In this document: positions 62,852 to 64,000 of the stretch, piece by piece
How the letters are laid out: the number at the start of each line of letters is the position of its first letter
How positions within the stretch are numbered: position 1 is the stretch's first letter
Source: Cedecea selenatireducens
GTDB lineage: Bacteria > Pseudomonadota > Gammaproteobacteria > Enterobacterales > Enterobacteriaceae
Assembly (NCBI RefSeq): GCF_042138895.1
Contig: NZ_JBHIKW010000001.1
Span: 248,001 to 312,000, forward strand
Direction: 5' to 3'
DNA length: 64,000 nucleotides
Program-made: the position numbers and the translations under genes
Notes under the pieces: generated by a model
Database searches by the model: none
The model's input: the letters and a program-made list of their open reading frames with translations, nothing else
What the model was told of the DNA's origin: nothing

Positions 62852-63355
62852 ATGCCCGCTGCCAGCATGATCCAAAAACTTAATGCGCAAATTAATCGTG
62901 AATTTTATGCCTCCCATTTGTGTCTGCACCTGAGCGCCTGGTGCACGAAGAACAGCCTGACCGGCAGCGCGAATTTTCTACGCAGCCAGGCTCAAAACAA
63001 CGTTACGCACATGATGCGGGTATTTAATTTTATGAAGCACTCTGGCGGCATGCCGAGCGTAGGCGCGATGCCTCCACCTGAGTGCCACTGCCTGACGCTT
63101 GAAGAGCTGTTTCAGCAAACGCTGGATGATTACCACCTGCGCCACGAAACGCTGGCTACCCTAAAAGAAGAGGCCAAAGCGGCCAATGCCCGTAAGGTCA
63201 TGAGCTTTCTGATGGCATTAAGCGAAGAACAGGATCGGGACGGTGAACGGCTGCAGACAATTCTGGAAGAAGTGCGCAATGCTAAAAAAGCGGGCCTGTG
63301 CATGAGCCAGACCGACCGACATCTGCTGAATTTTGTCGAACACGAGTCTCACTGA
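62852..63355 (+). CDS. ftnB: Ferritin-like protein FtnB
   Basis: Four-helix ferritin-family protein of 167 residues, as in E. coli FtnB. It has the first-helix Glu in NREFYASHLCLHLS, and NNVTHMMRVFNFMKHSG on the second helix. There the glutamate expected in FtnA is replaced by Asn while the His is kept. The C-terminus is Cys-containing (GLCMSQTDRHLLN). FtnB in Salmonella helps repair oxidised Fe-S clusters. The start MPAASMIQKL has AAGGAT upstream; 21 more open codons lie upstream. Confidence 0.93.
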   Translation: MPAASMIQKLNAQINREFYASHLCLHLSAWCTKNSLTGSANFLRSQAQNNVTHMMRVFNFMKHSGGMPSVGAMPPPECHCLTLEELFQQTLDDYHLRHETLATLKEEAKAANARKVMSFLMALSEEQDRDGERLQTILEEVRNAKKAGLCMSQTDRHLLNFVEHESH

Positions 63356-63372
63356 GAGCCTCCTCTTTAGAT

Positions 63373-63406
63373 AAAAAAAGCACCAGCAATCCGCCGGTGC
63401 TTTTTT
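63373..63406. terminator. Bidirectional terminator between ftnB and yecJ
   Basis: GCACC/GGTGC with the inner AGCAATCCGCC segment is flanked by seven A and six T residues. It closely resembles the cutC terminator at 34782-34809. Confidence 0.85.
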
Positions 63407-63457
63407 ATTATCTTGTGGACGCTTAGCCTTCCGGCGTCCAGGAGAAGGAAAGAAGGA

Positions 63458-63709
63458 TTAGTGCGCTTCTTTCTGCTGGGTAAATTTCAGCTCAATCAGG
63501 GCTATCGCTTTTTGAATCGCGCGGCGAGTTACCGGGTCAACGGCAGCAGGATGGCTGGTAAAGTCGATGGTTTTCAGCTGTTCTGACATCTTTTCACGGA
63601 CTTCAACCGGCGCAATCACATCAATCACGTCGAGAATTTGTTTGATAACCAGCTGGCACGCCACGACGTCGGAAACCAGTTCCTGATCGGCAGAGAGTTG
63701 TTCGGCCAT
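63458..63709 (-). CDS. yecJ: DUF2766 family protein YecJ
   Basis: An 83-residue cytoplasmic protein, the same length as E. coli YecJ. The conserved core is ADQELVSDVVACQLVIKQIL followed by DVIDVIAPVEVREKM and TRRAIQKAIALIELKF. No function is known. It has AGGAG upstream of the ATG (AGGAGATTAAAATG). It is convergent with ftnB. Confidence 0.93.
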   Translation of the reverse strand: MAEQLSADQELVSDVVACQLVIKQILDVIDVIAPVEVREKMSEQLKTIDFTSHPAAVDPVTRRAIQKAIALIELKFTQQKEAH

Positions 63710-63817
63710 TTTAATCTCCTGTTTTATTTGCGCGACAGTCTACCTGCCCCGCTCCGTGCGAGGCAACAGTCCATTCGGCGTAAAATCCCTAAGGCGGGGA
63801 AAAAAGCCCCCATGGAT

Positions 63818-64000
63818 TTACTTTTCAAACTGCCAACAGGCAACCCGATGCCCCGGAGAGATCTCCTGCATTTGCGGAGGCTGCCGATGGCATTTCTCCA
63901 TCGCACGTGGGCAACGGTTAGCAAATTTACAGCCTGTATATTCACCAATCCCCCCGGCAGTTTCGCCTTTTAGCCCGCCCTGCTCCAGCATTTGTACATG
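63818..64000 (-). CDS. Peptide ABC transporter ATPase (DppD/OppD-like), C-terminal fragment
   Basis: The frame is open from the window edge and ends at TAA at 63818. The visible 60 residues hold the oligopeptide-transporter C-terminal signature CKFANRCPRAMEKC, followed by SPGHRVACWQFEK, whose cysteines bind an iron-sulfur cluster in DppD-type proteins. The rest of the gene lies outside the window, so the ligand cannot be named. In E. coli yecR and ftnA follow yecJ, so this is a local difference in gene order. Confidence 0.85.
   Translation of the reverse strand, partial: HVQMLEQGGLKGETAGGIGEYTGCKFANRCPRAMEKCHRQPPQMQEISPGHRVACWQFEK

Noticed and set aside
1..64000. CRISPR array, tRNA/rRNA genes, insertion sequences or prophage genes
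   Set aside because: No regularly spaced direct repeats, cloverleaf or rRNA-like segments, or transposase/integrase motifs were seen; the only dispersed repeats recognised are the ERIC element and the small twin terminators.

Overview
The window is chromosomal DNA of a motile member of the Enterobacteriaceae. Gene content, protein lengths and most of the order follow the Escherichia coli exoX-ptrB-purT-edd-zwf-pykA-znu-ruv-aspS-cmo-argS-flh-che-flhDC region, with near-identical key motifs throughout. The species cannot be fixed from this window. No rRNA, tRNA, CRISPR array, transposase or prophage gene was seen.

Layout. 1-12.3 kb: DNA repair and peptidase genes (exoX end, ptrB, yebE, SOS gene yebG), purT, then the Entner-Doudoroff/pentose phosphate block eda-edd-zwf with divergent hexR, and pykA. 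LexA, PurR, HexR and GntR-type operators are readable here. 12.3-20 kb: an accessory block between pykA and lpxM, which are adjacent in E. coli. It holds (i) a TonB-dependent receptor, a periplasmic binding protein, a SAM methyltransferase and a FecCD-type permease in one overlapping operon preceded by a good Zur box, and (ii) a DipZ-type CcdA-thioredoxin fusion followed by an exported one-cysteine MsrA. 20-25 kb: lpxM, mepM and znuA/znuCB with its own Zur box. 25-34.3 kb: ruvC-ruvAB, yebC, nudB, aspS, yecD-yecE, yecN, cmoAB, with a 127-bp ERIC element between yebC and ruvC. 34.3-38.4 kb: a DUF1471 gene, cutC, yecM, argS. 38.4-60.7 kb: flagellar and chemotaxis genes (flhBAE, cheZYBR-tap-tar, cheW-cheA-motBA, flhDC). 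The usual motAB-cheAW-tar-tap-cheRBYZ run is split between tar and cheW by a four-gene archaic (Csu-like, spore-coat-U) chaperone-usher fimbrial operon and a dicarboxylate/amino acid:cation symporter under a CRP site. tar keeps an exact sigma-28 promoter. 60.7-64 kb: a long flhDC control region with a CRP site, uspC, a gene-poor stretch, ftnB, yecJ, and the end of a peptide ABC transporter ATPase gene.

How the genes work together. ZnuABC and the Zur-box receptor operon are predicted to respond to the same zinc signal, the latter supplying an outer-membrane step. The DipZ-like protein could pass cytoplasmic electrons to the exported MsrA, which has no resolving cysteine of its own, giving a periplasmic methionine-sulfoxide repair pair. 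The flagellar/chemotaxis set forms a complete master regulator, stator, kinase, receptor and adaptation system.

The most interesting items are the Zur-linked uptake operon with an embedded methyltransferase and no ATPase, the DipZ/MsrA pair, the fimbrial and transporter insertion into the chemotaxis operon, a ruvC terminator that is also the ruvAB LexA operator, and a gene-poor uspC-ftnB interval with a terminator-like hairpin and tiny ORFs with strong ribosome binding sites.
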